Positions 27,270-35,953 of a stretch of 50,520 nucleotides of DNA are shown one piece after another. The notes below the pieces were generated by a model. It did not search any database. It was not told the DNA's origin and worked only from the letters and a program-made list of their open reading frames with translations. Position numbers and translations under genes: made by a program. Origin of the DNA: Sulfurovum sp. (GTDB lineage: Bacteria; Campylobacterota; Campylobacteria; Campylobacterales; Sulfurovaceae); contig JALTVI010000065.1 in assembly GCA_027049035.1 (NCBI GenBank), positions 9,493-60,012 on the forward strand, in the 5' to 3' direction. Positions within the stretch are counted from its first letter, which is position 1, and every line of letters begins with the position of its first letter.

Positions 27270-28876
27270 TATTTACCCCCTTTTTTATCATGCTTATGGT
27301 GGTGTGTCGGCTTCTTCAAAAGCTTCAGACTCAAATACGGCGTAAAGATGTATGCCACAAAAAGCGACGCAATCAACGCTACCGGCACATTCAGCGGAAT
27401 CGGTTTCATGAACGACCCCATCATGCCCCCGACAAAAGCCATCGGCACCATCGTCAAAATGATCGCCAGTGTCGCCACGTTTGTCGGCGCACCGATCTCG
27501 TCTGTCGCTTCGATGAGGAGTTCATCCATCTCTTTGCTGTCAACATCATGCGCATGCAGGTGTCTATGGATATTCTCAATCACGATAATTGCCGCATCCA
27601 CAAGCAGTCCCAGCGACAGCAGGAAGGCAAAGAGAGTGATACGGTTGATCGTCTGCCCGGAGAGGTAGGCGACAAAAAGTGTTACTGCCAGAATTGCAGG
27701 AACGGTAAAGGTGACGATGAGCGACTCCTTCCATCCCAGTGCAAACACAAGCATCAGTGCAATAATCACGATGGTGATGATCAGGTGATGCATCAGTTCG
27801 TTGACCGCCTCATCGGCGCGTACACCGTAGTTACGTGTAATGACATACCCAACCCCCTCTTTGTTGAGCTCCTCATCGTGCTCCTTGAGTACTTCGAGCA
27901 CATCCTCGGCAACAAAAACGGCGTTGGTTCCGGCAAGTTTGGAAACTGTCAGCGTCACCTGGTTCTTCTCCTCTCCCAGCTTTTCGTCACGCTTCCCTTT
28001 GAAACGCACCTTTGCCGTTTTAAAGTTCTGAATATCAATGCCGTCTGTTACTGTCGCCACATCCCGAAGATAGATAGGCGATCCCATATACTGTGCGACA
28101 ATGACATTTTTGACATCATCCACACTCTCGATGGCGTTCTTGACTCCGAAAATAACCAGTTTGTTCTTCTGCGTACGACCCTTGACATCGGGAACATCTA
28201 CGGCTACTGACTGTACCGCTTTCATGATCTGGCCAAGCGAAAGGTGGTAGGCGGAGAGTTTCCCCATATCGACTTCAATGTTGTACTGCTCTTTTCTGTT
28301 CCCCTGTACTGTCGTCTTGGCGACATTCTTGACGGCATTGATCTTCTGCTGCAGTTTTCGTACAAGCTTGAAGAGTTTTACATCATCGACACTTTTCTCT
28401 TTGGCGTAGAATGCAAACGTCAGGATGGGGATATCAATATCGATATCGAAAGGTTTAATCAGCGGCTGCATGACCCCTTTTGGCATCATATCCATATTCT
28501 GCATCACCTTGTCATAGAGCTTGAGGTTTGCATCTTCTCGGTTCTCACCGATGTAGTACATGACACTGACCGTACCATAGTTGTCGAACGCCTGACCGTA
28601 AATATGCTCGATTCCCTTAATCTCTCGCAGTTTACGCTCCAGCGGATTGATAATGATGTTCTCGATCTCATGTGGACTCGCTCCGGGCATCGCTACAACC
28701 ACAGCACCGCCAGAGATGGCAATCTGCGGATCCTCTTCACGCGGCATCACGTTGAGCGCCAGATAACCCATAATAAGCAAAAAGGCACCCAGTACAGCCG
28801 TAAGCGGGTTATGCAAAAACCCTTTGGCAAGCTTTCCTGCATAGTCGGTAACCTGATACTCTCGCTTATTTTCCAT
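27269..28876 (-). CDS. RND efflux pump, N-terminal half (split gene)
   Basis: This 535-aa protein is the first half of an RND pump. TM1 (NPLTAVLGAFLLIMGYLALN) is followed by a periplasmic loop starting with NVMPREEDPQIAIS, then TM2-6 (from about 365: LIITIVIIALMLVFALGW). TM4 carries GLLVDAAIIVIENIHRH; Asp is kept where AcrB has Asp407, while the Asp408 position is Ala, as in CusA-type heavy-metal pumps. The protein ends KKPTHHHKHDKKGGK, a His-rich tail at the exact point where AcrB-type pumps continue to TM7. With the downstream half the total is about 1,109 aa, the normal pump size. It overlaps the adaptor gene upstream by 11 bases. Confidence 0.92.
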   Translation of the reverse strand: MENKREYQVTDYAGKLAKGFLHNPLTAVLGAFLLIMGYLALNVMPREEDPQIAISGGAVVVAMPGASPHEIENIIINPLERKLREIKGIEHIYGQAFDNYGTVSVMYYIGENREDANLKLYDKVMQNMDMMPKGVMQPLIKPFDIDIDIPILTFAFYAKEKSVDDVKLFKLVRKLQQKINAVKNVAKTTVQGNRKEQYNIEVDMGKLSAYHLSLGQIMKAVQSVAVDVPDVKGRTQKNKLVIFGVKNAIESVDDVKNVIVAQYMGSPIYLRDVATVTDGIDIQNFKTAKVRFKGKRDEKLGEEKNQVTLTVSKLAGTNAVFVAEDVLEVLKEHDEELNKEGVGYVITRNYGVRADEAVNELMHHLIITIVIIALMLVFALGWKESLIVTFTVPAILAVTLFVAYLSGQTINRITLFAFLLSLGLLVDAAIIVIENIHRHLHAHDVDSKEMDELLIEATDEIGAPTNVATLAIILTMVPMAFVGGMMGSFMKPIPLNVPVALIASLFVAYIFTPYLSLKLLKKPTHHHKHDKKGGK

Positions 28877-29675
28877 TGTCTGACCTTATGATCACTTTGG
28901 CATACATTCCCGGATAGATCGATTTGTTCGAATGGTCAAATTCGATCTTGATCTTGAACTTGTGTGTCATTGGGTTGGAGTTGGGGATGATCGAAGAGAT
29001 TGTTCCCTCTGTTTTGAATGCAAGTGACGGAATGAACACTTCCACCTTTTTCCCGAGGTTGATGTGTCTAAGCTGTGTTTCGGAAATTTCCGCCACGATC
29101 TTCAGACGACTCAGGTCTGTAAGTACGACTGCAGGCATTCCCGGAATTGCCATCTCGCCTTCGTTAATCTTCTTGGCGACGATCACCCCGTCATTAGGTG
29201 CGGTAATGCGGAGGTATTTGTACTGGTTGAGTACCTCCTCTTTTTTCGCAAGCGCCTGGTTGACCTGCTCCTGGGCGATCTTTACCATATCTTCAAGGTT
29301 CTTTGCAGCCAATTCGAGGTTCTCCACCTCGTATTTGGAGACCATATTCTTTTTAAACAGACGCTTGTGACGCGCAAGGTTGATACGCACATTGTTAAGC
29401 TGGTTTCTGTTCATCTGCAGTGCCAGTCTCGCCTGGGAGATTGCAAGGTCAACCTGGCGTTCCGCCGCTTCGATATCCTTGGAGTCGATCTCGTAAAGCA
29501 GCTGCCCCTTTTTGACAATATCGCCTTCGCTTACAGCCATATTTTTGACATATCCCATATAGCGGCTTGTCATCATCTTCTGGTTGTCCGAAACAACTGC
29601 CCCGCTGAGTTCAAACTCCACTGCATGCAGCAGCGTTGTCGCTGCCAGCATCACCATCATCATCCATTTTTTCAT
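28866..29675 (-). CDS. Efflux membrane fusion protein (periplasmic adaptor)
   Basis: This 269-aa adaptor links the split RND pump to the outer-membrane factor. It has a signal peptide (KKWMMMVMLAATTLLHA). A first lipoyl half (SRYMGYVKNMAVSEGDIVKK), a coiled-coil hairpin (about 70-150), the second lipoyl half (LRITAPNDGVIVAKKINEGE) and a barrel domain ending SIYPGMYAKVIIRSDNGK follow. The start overlaps the stop of the outer-membrane factor gene in ATGA, and its end overlaps the pump gene by 11 bases. A full-length paralogue without a pump lies at 19,363. Confidence 0.95.
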   Translation of the reverse strand: MKKWMMMVMLAATTLLHAVEFELSGAVVSDNQKMMTSRYMGYVKNMAVSEGDIVKKGQLLYEIDSKDIEAAERQVDLAISQARLALQMNRNQLNNVRINLARHKRLFKKNMVSKYEVENLELAAKNLEDMVKIAQEQVNQALAKKEEVLNQYKYLRITAPNDGVIVAKKINEGEMAIPGMPAVVLTDLSRLKIVAEISETQLRHINLGKKVEVFIPSLAFKTEGTISSIIPNSNPMTHKFKIKIEFDHSNKSIYPGMYAKVIIRSDNGK

Positions 29676-31090
29676 ACTGCGCCTCCTCTGTTCAAGATAC
29701 TGTCAAGCTCGAATATTTTCGTATTGCGTTTGTTTTTGGCACCAAGCAGTTTAAGCAGCATCTCAAGCTCCTTGGACTGCTTGATGAGCACGTCGGAGAT
29801 GGAAACCATCCCCTCTTCATAACGTGTTTTGTAGTTTTGGTACACCCTGCGCGCATACTTAAGCTGCTTTTTGTAACTATTGATATCTGCATCGATACTG
29901 AGAATCTCCGTTCGCAGCTTTTTGGCTTTAAGGGCAATCCCCTTTCGTGCAAGCATCACCTGGTCTTTGGTCTTGAGGTAGTTCAGACGCGCTTTCTCCA
30001 CCTCTTTTTCATCCTCGCCGCCGCTGAAGAGGTTCCACTTCATCTGCACACCGACCGTATAAGCATCTTTCCCGGTAAAATTATCCCAGAGATGATCGTC
30101 TGCACTGCCGTACTCTGCAAACGCACCCACTTCGGGCAGATAACGGGACTTTTCGAGCTCCATAGCATGACTGGAGATTTGAAGTCCGAGCTCCGCTTTC
30201 TGGATGTCAAGGTTGTTCCGCTCGAGAGCCGCCCGGCTGACACTCGGCATCGGTGCCGATTCGCTTACGTGCTGGATGCTTTTGACATCGGTATTGAGCA
30301 GAAAGGAGAGGAACTGGTACGCCAACTCACGGTTGAGCTTCGCCTGGTTGTACATACTCTGCGCTTCTGCCTTACGCGCCTGCACTTCAAGCAGGTCGGT
30401 CTCTTTGGCATACCCCTCTTTCTGCATCGACTTGACGACATTTTCCAACGTGCTGATGTTCTTGATGATCTTTCTGAGGTTGACAATGTAGTTCTCTACC
30501 AGTGAGATGTCGTAATATGCCTTTTTGGTCTCATAAATCTTTGCGTTGAGAAGCTTTCGGTGATCGAGAAGACTCATCTCGTAAAGCATGTTGCTGATTC
30601 TGCCGTACTCAGTCAGCTTCCCGCCGGTATAGAGTGGCAGCATATAGGAGAGTTTGGTCTGGAAGTGGTTACGGGCACCGGGGTAATTGAGATCTTCAGG
30701 TGCAATTTGCAGAATGCTGCCACCATTCTGGGCAAGCCCCTGAGTAAATGCAGCAAAGTTTCCACCGGAACTCTGTGCAGCCTGACCAATCGCCCCCATA
30801 AAATCTGAAAATCCAAAGTCAGCAAAAGTTGCTTCCCGGCTCTGCAGCTTGAATCCAAAGACATTCAGGGCATCATTGGAACGAATGGCCGCAATGGTCA
30901 GGTCTGCCCTTCCGTAGTTCTTGGCCTCGACAGCTTCAGCTTCGAGTTTTTTCATCCGGGCATTGAACTTCGCAATTTTCAACTCAAGGTTGTCAGACTT
31001 CAGTATTTTGATCGCCTGATTCAGGCTAAGGTGCTTTACTTCCGCAAACAACGGCAGTGACAAACACAGGACAAGCAGTGTTTTTTTCAT
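29672..31090 (-). CDS. TolC-family outer-membrane efflux protein
   Basis: This 472-aa protein has a signal peptide (KKTLLVLCLSLPLFA) and the two-fold helical repeat of the TolC/OMF family. One half has LSLNQAIKILKSDNLELKIA near the N-terminus; the second has ERNNLDIQKAELGLQISSHA in the middle. GVQMKWNLFSGGEDEKEVEKA is a typical OMF strand-turn motif. It forms the outer-membrane channel for the downstream adaptor and pump. I start it at the ATG at 31090, with AGGAG eight bases upstream. It is the first gene of the four-gene operon and follows a good extended -10 promoter. Confidence 0.95.
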   Translation of the reverse strand: MKKTLLVLCLSLPLFAEVKHLSLNQAIKILKSDNLELKIAKFNARMKKLEAEAVEAKNYGRADLTIAAIRSNDALNVFGFKLQSREATFADFGFSDFMGAIGQAAQSSGGNFAAFTQGLAQNGGSILQIAPEDLNYPGARNHFQTKLSYMLPLYTGGKLTEYGRISNMLYEMSLLDHRKLLNAKIYETKKAYYDISLVENYIVNLRKIIKNISTLENVVKSMQKEGYAKETDLLEVQARKAEAQSMYNQAKLNRELAYQFLSFLLNTDVKSIQHVSESAPMPSVSRAALERNNLDIQKAELGLQISSHAMELEKSRYLPEVGAFAEYGSADDHLWDNFTGKDAYTVGVQMKWNLFSGGEDEKEVEKARLNYLKTKDQVMLARKGIALKAKKLRTEILSIDADINSYKKQLKYARRVYQNYKTRYEEGMVSISDVLIKQSKELEMLLKLLGAKNKRNTKIFELDSILNRGGAV

Positions 31091-31116
31091 CAATCAAACT
31101 CCTAAAATAATCTACT

Positions 31117-31122
31117 ATTATA
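31117..31122 (-). promoter_or_regulatory. -10 element of the efflux operon
   Basis: TTTTGCTATAATAGTAG on the minus strand holds an extended -10, 27 bases upstream of the start codon of the outer-membrane factor gene. Confidence 0.7.
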
Positions 31123-31211
31123 GCAAAAGATACCTAGATAGGCGAATTTTATCTTAATTTTGCCGTGATTATAACTAATATAACTTGAATTAATGTTTAA
31201 TGGGGAGGTTC

Positions 31212-31227
31212 GCCCCCGAAAGGAGGC
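31212..31227 (-). terminator. Weak hairpin after serA
   Basis: GCCTCC-TTTC-GGGGGC on the minus strand lies 9 bases past the serA stop codon. A T-run is lacking, so it may be only a partial terminator. Confidence 0.4.
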
Positions 31228-31236
31228 AGAAGATTG

Positions 31237-32826
31237 TTAGAGTGTCGCGTGTGAGACGCTGATACAGGCTTCGAGTGCAGAGAGCTCCTCTATAACCTTT
31301 TTGGATACCTGCCCGTCGACACGCACAACAGCAAGTGCCTGCTGTTTCTTGTCGCGTCCAAGTCTGAAGTCTGAAATGTTCAGACCGTTGTTGGCAAGAA
31401 TGTGCCCTACATCACCGATGACGCCTGGAGTGTCAGTGTTTCTAAAGAAGATCATCGTTCCTTTCGGTTCGACGTCGAGGATATAGTCGTCGATCTCGAT
31501 GATACGCTGTACCGTATCGTCAAAGACGGTTCCGGCAATAGAGATGGTACTGTCTGCAGTAGTCAGCTTGATGGCTACCTTATTGGTAAATCCGCTGGTG
31601 TTCGGCAGCTTATCGTTGGAGAGCTCTATACCGCGTTCTTTGGCAACGAACTCCGCATTGACATAGTTCACCTGGTCTGCCAGAGACTCGGTAAGTACAC
31701 CTACCGTTGCGAATGTCTGCATGGAAGCGAGATACTCTGCAATCGGCCCCTTGGCAGTCACTTTAATGGACTTGACCGCAGACTTCGTTACCTGCGCACT
31801 GAGGTGACCCATCTTCTGGATCAGTTCCAGATAAGGGCGCACGAAGTCCGGCAGTTCGTTCTCTTTGATCGGCAGGTTAAGCGCGTTGGGATAGGCAATG
31901 CCTTTCGCCGCTGCGATCGCATTCTCCGCCGCCTGTGTAGCGATGTTTCGCTGAGACTCGAGCGTATTAGCACCAAGGTGTGGTGTTACCGTAACGTTAT
32001 TCAGATCCAACAGCGGATGGTCGGTTGCAGGTTCTTTGTTGAAGACGTCAATACCCGCCATCGCAATTTTGCCGGACTTCAGTCCCTCAAGCAGCGCCTC
32101 TTCATTGTAAAGGCCGCCGCGCGCACAGTTGATGAGGATCACACCGTCTTTCATCTTGGCGATCTCTTCTTTGCCGATCATACCGATCGTCTCTTCTGTC
32201 TTTGGCGTATGGATGGTGATGATATCACAGGCAAGGATGTCATCGAAGTTCTTCGTATAGGCGATGTCAAGGTCGGTCGCCTTGCTGGGATCGATGTATG
32301 GATCGTACGCAACGACATCCATCTCGAATGCCTTTGCACGCTTTCCGACACGTGAACCGATGTTACCGAAACCGATAATACCAAGCTTCTTGTCTTTAAG
32401 TTCCGTACCGTACCAGTCCTGACGTCTCCAGACGCGATCAAGCTTGAGGTTGTTGTGCGCGTAAGGGAACTGGCGGACACAAGAGAGCATGTGTGCCATT
32501 GTCAGCTCCACTGCGGCAATGGTGTTTGCCGTCGGCACGTTCATGACAACAATACCCTGCTTGCTCGCACCTGGGATATCGACATTGTCCACCCCGACAC
32601 CCGCACGTACGATCGCAGTCATCTTCTGCGCTGCGGCAAGGAACTTCGCATCAACATCAGTAGAGGAACGTGTGATGGCTACATCCGCCTTTGGGATGAT
32701 CTCTTCGACAAGTTTGTCTTTGGGCTCGTCTGCAGCATTTATCAGTTCGATCTCCGGATCATTAGAGAGAATATCCAGTCCGCTTTGATGTATATGGTCA
32801 CAAACGACAATGGTTTTTTTTGACAT
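31237..32826 (-). CDS. serA: D-3-phosphoglycerate dehydrogenase (long form)
   Basis: This oxidises 3-phosphoglycerate with NAD as the first step of serine synthesis. At 529 aa it is the long type: a substrate/NAD core, an intervening domain (about 320-450) and a C-terminal ACT domain (MIFFRNTDTPGVIGDVGHIL) for likely serine feedback. The NAD loop is LGIIGFGNIGSRVGKRAK. The catalytic His is in TPHLGANTLESQRN, and NCARGGLYNEEALLEGL is a further signature. The start has AAAGG seven bases upstream and is followed by eight A residues in codons 2-5. It lies 98 bases past rpsA in the same direction, with two hairpins between them. Confidence 0.97.
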   Translation of the reverse strand: MSKKTIVVCDHIHQSGLDILSNDPEIELINAADEPKDKLVEEIIPKADVAITRSSTDVDAKFLAAAQKMTAIVRAGVGVDNVDIPGASKQGIVVMNVPTANTIAAVELTMAHMLSCVRQFPYAHNNLKLDRVWRRQDWYGTELKDKKLGIIGFGNIGSRVGKRAKAFEMDVVAYDPYIDPSKATDLDIAYTKNFDDILACDIITIHTPKTEETIGMIGKEEIAKMKDGVILINCARGGLYNEEALLEGLKSGKIAMAGIDVFNKEPATDHPLLDLNNVTVTPHLGANTLESQRNIATQAAENAIAAAKGIAYPNALNLPIKENELPDFVRPYLELIQKMGHLSAQVTKSAVKSIKVTAKGPIAEYLASMQTFATVGVLTESLADQVNYVNAEFVAKERGIELSNDKLPNTSGFTNKVAIKLTTADSTISIAGTVFDDTVQRIIEIDDYILDVEPKGTMIFFRNTDTPGVIGDVGHILANNGLNISDFRLGRDKKQQALAVVRVDGQVSKKVIEELSALEACISVSHATL

Positions 32827-32861
32827 CGTATACCTTTTATAGTTTATTTAGAAAGTGTACC

Positions 32862-32916
32862 CGGACCGCAAAAGGGTCCGCATAGGAGGTGTGTACACAC
32901 GGCTTTGCGCCGCGTG
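32862..32916 (-). promoter_or_regulatory. Two stable hairpins between rpsA and serA
   Basis: On the minus strand CACGCGGC-GCAAA-GCCGTGTG (8 bp) is followed by CGGACC-CTTTTGC-GGTCCG (6 bp). GTGTAC and GTACAC at 32,893-32,898 and 32,855-32,860 could close a larger stem around the second hairpin. No T-run follows. These may be a terminator pair for rpsA or processing signals; a regulatory role on serA is conjecture. Confidence 0.5.
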
Positions 32917-32924
32917 GTGAAGTC

Positions 32925-34577
32925 TTACTTTTTAAGAATATCGCCAAACGCGTCGCCAAGCGTCATGCTGTCGTCCTGATCGAGGTTGAGTTTTTCCATC
33001 GCCTCACGCTCTTCCTGACGCTCAAGTCTCTTGACGGAGACTCTGATTCTGTCAGAGTCAGGGTCGATAAAGCTAATAACACCTTTGATCTCCTGACCCT
33101 TTTCGATCTCGTCGAACTTGAGCGGGTGCAGGTCTTCAGTACGGATCAGCGCATCGACATTGTCATCGAGTGCGATGAATACACCGAAATCTTTCTTGTC
33201 TTTTACCGTACCGGTTACGATCGAACCGTTCTTGTGCTCCTGTGCAAATGCAGCTACCGGAGAGTCCTCAAGCGCTTTTTTGCTCAGAGAGATTTTACCT
33301 GCATCTCTGTCGATCTTGATAATCTTCACTTCCACTTCGTCACCGACATTCAGCTCAGACTTGGCATTTTTGGACTTGTCCCAGGAGACTTCCTGGTTAT
33401 GCAGCAGTCCCTCAACCGGTCCGACTTTTACAAACGCACCGAAATCGGTGATGGATGTAACCGTACCTTTGACAATGTCACCCACTCTGTGCTCGGCAGT
33501 AAAGGCATCCATAGGCTTTGGAAGCAGGTTCTTGAGGCTGACTCTGAGGCGTCTTCCCTCTTTGTCAATTTCGATCACTTCAACGTTGATCTCTTCACCG
33601 TTCTCGAGGTAGTCTTTTGGATGCTTGACATTCTTGTCCCAAGAAATTTCCGATACGTGCAGGAAGGCTTCAAGGTCTTCACCAAGATCGACGAATACAC
33701 CGTAAGGCTCGATGTTGGAAACCGTTGCGGTGACTGTGTCGCCTACGCCGATAATCTCATCGATGTTCTCCCAGGGATCAGGGTTTGCATCTTTAATGGA
33801 GAGAGAAAGGTGTCTTTTTTTCTTGTCATAGTCGAGCGCGACAACGTTAACCTCATCACCCTCTTCGAAGTACTTCGAGGGGTTTACCGGTCCCTTGTGG
33901 GAGATCTGCGAGTAGTGAACCAGACCGTCCATACCGCCTACATCGACAAACATACCGTAAGAGGTGATCTTTTTGATCGTTCCGACAACCGGCTCTTTGT
34001 TCTCAAGCAGTTCGTTGACAATCTCTTCGCTCTTCGCGCGGTCTCTCTCGATCAGCTCTTTTCTGGAGATAACGACAGAACCCTTGTCTTTGTCTACTTT
34101 TACGATAACCGCTTTGACCTTTTTGCCGATCGGGTCGATCTTGGAAGAGAGGTATGAAAGCGTTCTTGGCATAAAGAACTCAAGTCCGTCTACATCGACA
34201 ACGTAACCGCCCTTGTTCTTCTTGGTAACCACGCCCTCAACGATGTACTCCTGATCTTCATCATACTCGGAGATGAACTCGTTGAGTGCCACACGGCTGA
34301 GTGCCGCTTTGTAAGAGACGCGTCCGCGTCCCTGGTTAACCACCTGAATGTCGTCACCGACATTAAAGAGGATATTTCCCTCTTCGTCTCTGATCTCGTC
34401 AAGCGAAAGATTCGCATCTCTTCCGCCGCCGATATCTACGACTGCGAGGTTGTCTTTCTCATCGATCTTTACGACCGTACCGGTTACCAAATCACTTTTT
34501 GACTCAGATTTCTTGAACGATTCCTCAAGCATCGCCTCAAAATCAACATCTTCTATTTCGATATCTTCGAACTTCAT
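32925..34577 (-). CDS. rpsA: 30S ribosomal protein S1
   Basis: S1 binds mRNA and helps it dock on the 30S subunit. The 550-aa protein has six S1-type OB domains in a row. Clear examples are VTGTVVKIDEKDNLAVVDIG at the N-terminus, PVVGTIKKITSYGMFVDVGG, VTATVSNIEPYGVFVDLGED, VKGTVTSITDFGAFVKVGPV and VTGTVKDKKDFGVFIALDDN. The length is the full bacterial form. The start has AAGGATAGGT upstream and a TATAAT promoter 33 bases upstream. It sits between aroA and serA, so it can be transcribed from its own promoter and from the upstream operon. Confidence 0.97.
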   Translation of the reverse strand: MKFEDIEIEDVDFEAMLEESFKKSESKSDLVTGTVVKIDEKDNLAVVDIGGGRDANLSLDEIRDEEGNILFNVGDDIQVVNQGRGRVSYKAALSRVALNEFISEYDEDQEYIVEGVVTKKNKGGYVVDVDGLEFFMPRTLSYLSSKIDPIGKKVKAVIVKVDKDKGSVVISRKELIERDRAKSEEIVNELLENKEPVVGTIKKITSYGMFVDVGGMDGLVHYSQISHKGPVNPSKYFEEGDEVNVVALDYDKKKRHLSLSIKDANPDPWENIDEIIGVGDTVTATVSNIEPYGVFVDLGEDLEAFLHVSEISWDKNVKHPKDYLENGEEINVEVIEIDKEGRRLRVSLKNLLPKPMDAFTAEHRVGDIVKGTVTSITDFGAFVKVGPVEGLLHNQEVSWDKSKNAKSELNVGDEVEVKIIKIDRDAGKISLSKKALEDSPVAAFAQEHKNGSIVTGTVKDKKDFGVFIALDDNVDALIRTEDLHPLKFDEIEKGQEIKGVISFIDPDSDRIRVSVKRLERQEEREAMEKLNLDQDDSMTLGDAFGDILKK

Positions 34578-34609
34578 ACCTATCCTTATGTGTACACTAA
34601 ATTTGCGTT

Positions 34610-34615
34610 ATTATA
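34610..34615 (-). promoter_or_regulatory. -10 element upstream of rpsA
   Basis: TTCGATATAATAACG on the minus strand contains TATAAT 33 bases from the rpsA start codon. No conserved -35 is seen. Confidence 0.6.
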
Positions 34616-34669
34616 TCGAAATTTTGTATCAGGATGCTTATGGAGAATGATTTTAATAAGAAAGTAGTA

Positions 34670-35953
34670 TCAGTAGTGCGAAATACTCTCAAGCACCTCA
34701 AAATAGGTAGGAAATGTCTTTGCCGTACACTCGGGCTCGTTTATAGTTACAGAAACCGGGTCAAGTGCAAGCAGCGAAAAGCACATCGCCATACGGTGGT
34801 CATCGTAGGTATCGATGGCCGCATGCTTCAGCTGCGAGGGCGGTGTGACAGCAAGATAATCTTCCCCCTCTTCCACCGTCGCACCCACCTTCCGAAGCTC
34901 GGTCGCCATGGCGCTCAGACGGTCGGTCTCCTTGACACGCCAGTTGTAGATATTGCGAAGCACTGTCGTCCCCTCGGCAAAGAGTGCGGTTGTGGCGATG
35001 GTCATCGCCGCATCAGGAATGTGATTGAAGTCCATATCGACCGCGTGCAGCACTCCCCGCTCGACGGCAACATAGTCGTCACCCCACTCCACTTTTGCCC
35101 CCATCTTTTCAAGGACCTCTGCAAAAGCGACATCACCCTGAACTGATTTTTTGCCTATGCCCGTGACCTTCACGCGGCCGCCTTTTATGGCAGCGGCCGC
35201 CAGAAAATAGGAGGCTGAAGAGGCATCCCCCTCCACCATAAAGCGCTCTACAGCATAGTAGTGCTGCCCAGCTTTGACACGGAAACGTTCGTAATTCTCA
35301 TTCTCGACTTCTACACCGAAGGTGCGCATAATATCAAGCGTAATATCGATGTAGGGTTTGGAGACCAGCTCGCCGACAATGGTAATGGTCATATCGTTTT
35401 GTGCCATTGGAGCTGCCATCAGCAGTGCAGTAAGAAACTGGCTGGAGATACTGCCGTCGATGCTCACTTCGCCACCTTTCAAGCCATTGGCAGCGATCTT
35501 GAGTGGCGGGTACCCTTCATTTTCAAGGTAGTCAATATTCGCACCCGCCTGACGCAGCGCATCGACCAGATGGCCGATGGGGCGCTCCTTCATACGCGGC
35601 TCACCGGTAAGCACGTACGCTCCGCTTCCCAGTGTCAACGCCGCTGTAAGCGGACGCATCGCCGTGCCGGCATTGCCCAAAAAGAGTTCGACAGGTTTCT
35701 CGTTGACAAATGGACCGCCGTTACCTTTCACAGTACACTCGGTCCCATCTTCAGAGAGCGAGTACTCCACACCAAGTGCTTTAAGCGCATTGAGCATATG
35801 ATGTGTGTCATCACTTTGCAGCAGGTTGGTGATCGTTGTTGTCCCCTCTGCCAGCGCAGCAATGAGCAGTGCACGGTTTGAGAGGCTCTTTGAACCCGGT
35901 AGGTTTACTTCGCCGTCGATGTACTTGATGGGTTTGAGTGTAATACTATTCAC
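34670..35953 (-). CDS. aroA: 3-phosphoshikimate 1-carboxyvinyltransferase (EPSP synthase)
   Basis: This shikimate-pathway enzyme makes EPSP from shikimate-3-phosphate and PEP. The key motifs are [14 protein letters not shown] near the N-terminus and [17 protein letters not shown] and [17 protein letters not shown] further on. [11 protein letters not shown] is typical of the class I, glyphosate-sensitive type. I start it at a GTG at 35953 (reading [14 protein letters not shown]), which overlaps the ispH stop by eight bases. AAGGTGG is about eight bases upstream, and the resulting 427-aa length is the family norm. The open frame extends nine codons further inside ispH. It lies in the pheS-pheT-ispH-aroA-rpsA-serA run. 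Confidence 0.96.
   Translation of the reverse strand: MNSITLKPIKYIDGEVNLPGSKSLSNRALLIAALAEGTTTITNLLQSDDTHHMLNALKALGVEYSLSEDGTECTVKGNGGPFVNEKPVELFLGNAGTAMRPLTAALTLGSGAYVLTGEPRMKERPIGHLVDALRQAGANIDYLENEGYPPLKIAANGLKGGEVSIDGSISSQFLTALLMAAPMAQNDMTITIVGELVSKPYIDITLDIMRTFGVEVENENYERFRVKAGQHYYAVERFMVEGDASSASYFLAAAAIKGGRVKVTGIGKKSVQGDVAFAEVLEKMGAKVEWGDDYVAVERGVLHAVDMDFNHIPDAAMTIATTALFAEGTTVLRNIYNWRVKETDRLSAMATELRKVGATVEEGEDYLAVTPPSQLKHAAIDTYDDHRMAMCFSLLALDPVSVTINEPECTAKTFPTYFEVLESISHY

Noticed and set aside
29672-31093. TolC-like channel as the exporter of the giant adhesin
   Set aside because: It lies in a tight operon with an RND adaptor and pump, 9 kb away, with no ABC transporter; a shared use cannot be excluded but is not supported here.
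31091-31236. tRNA or small RNA in the gap between the efflux operon and serA
   Set aside because: No cloverleaf or T-loop motif was found; only the operon promoter and a short hairpin are visible.
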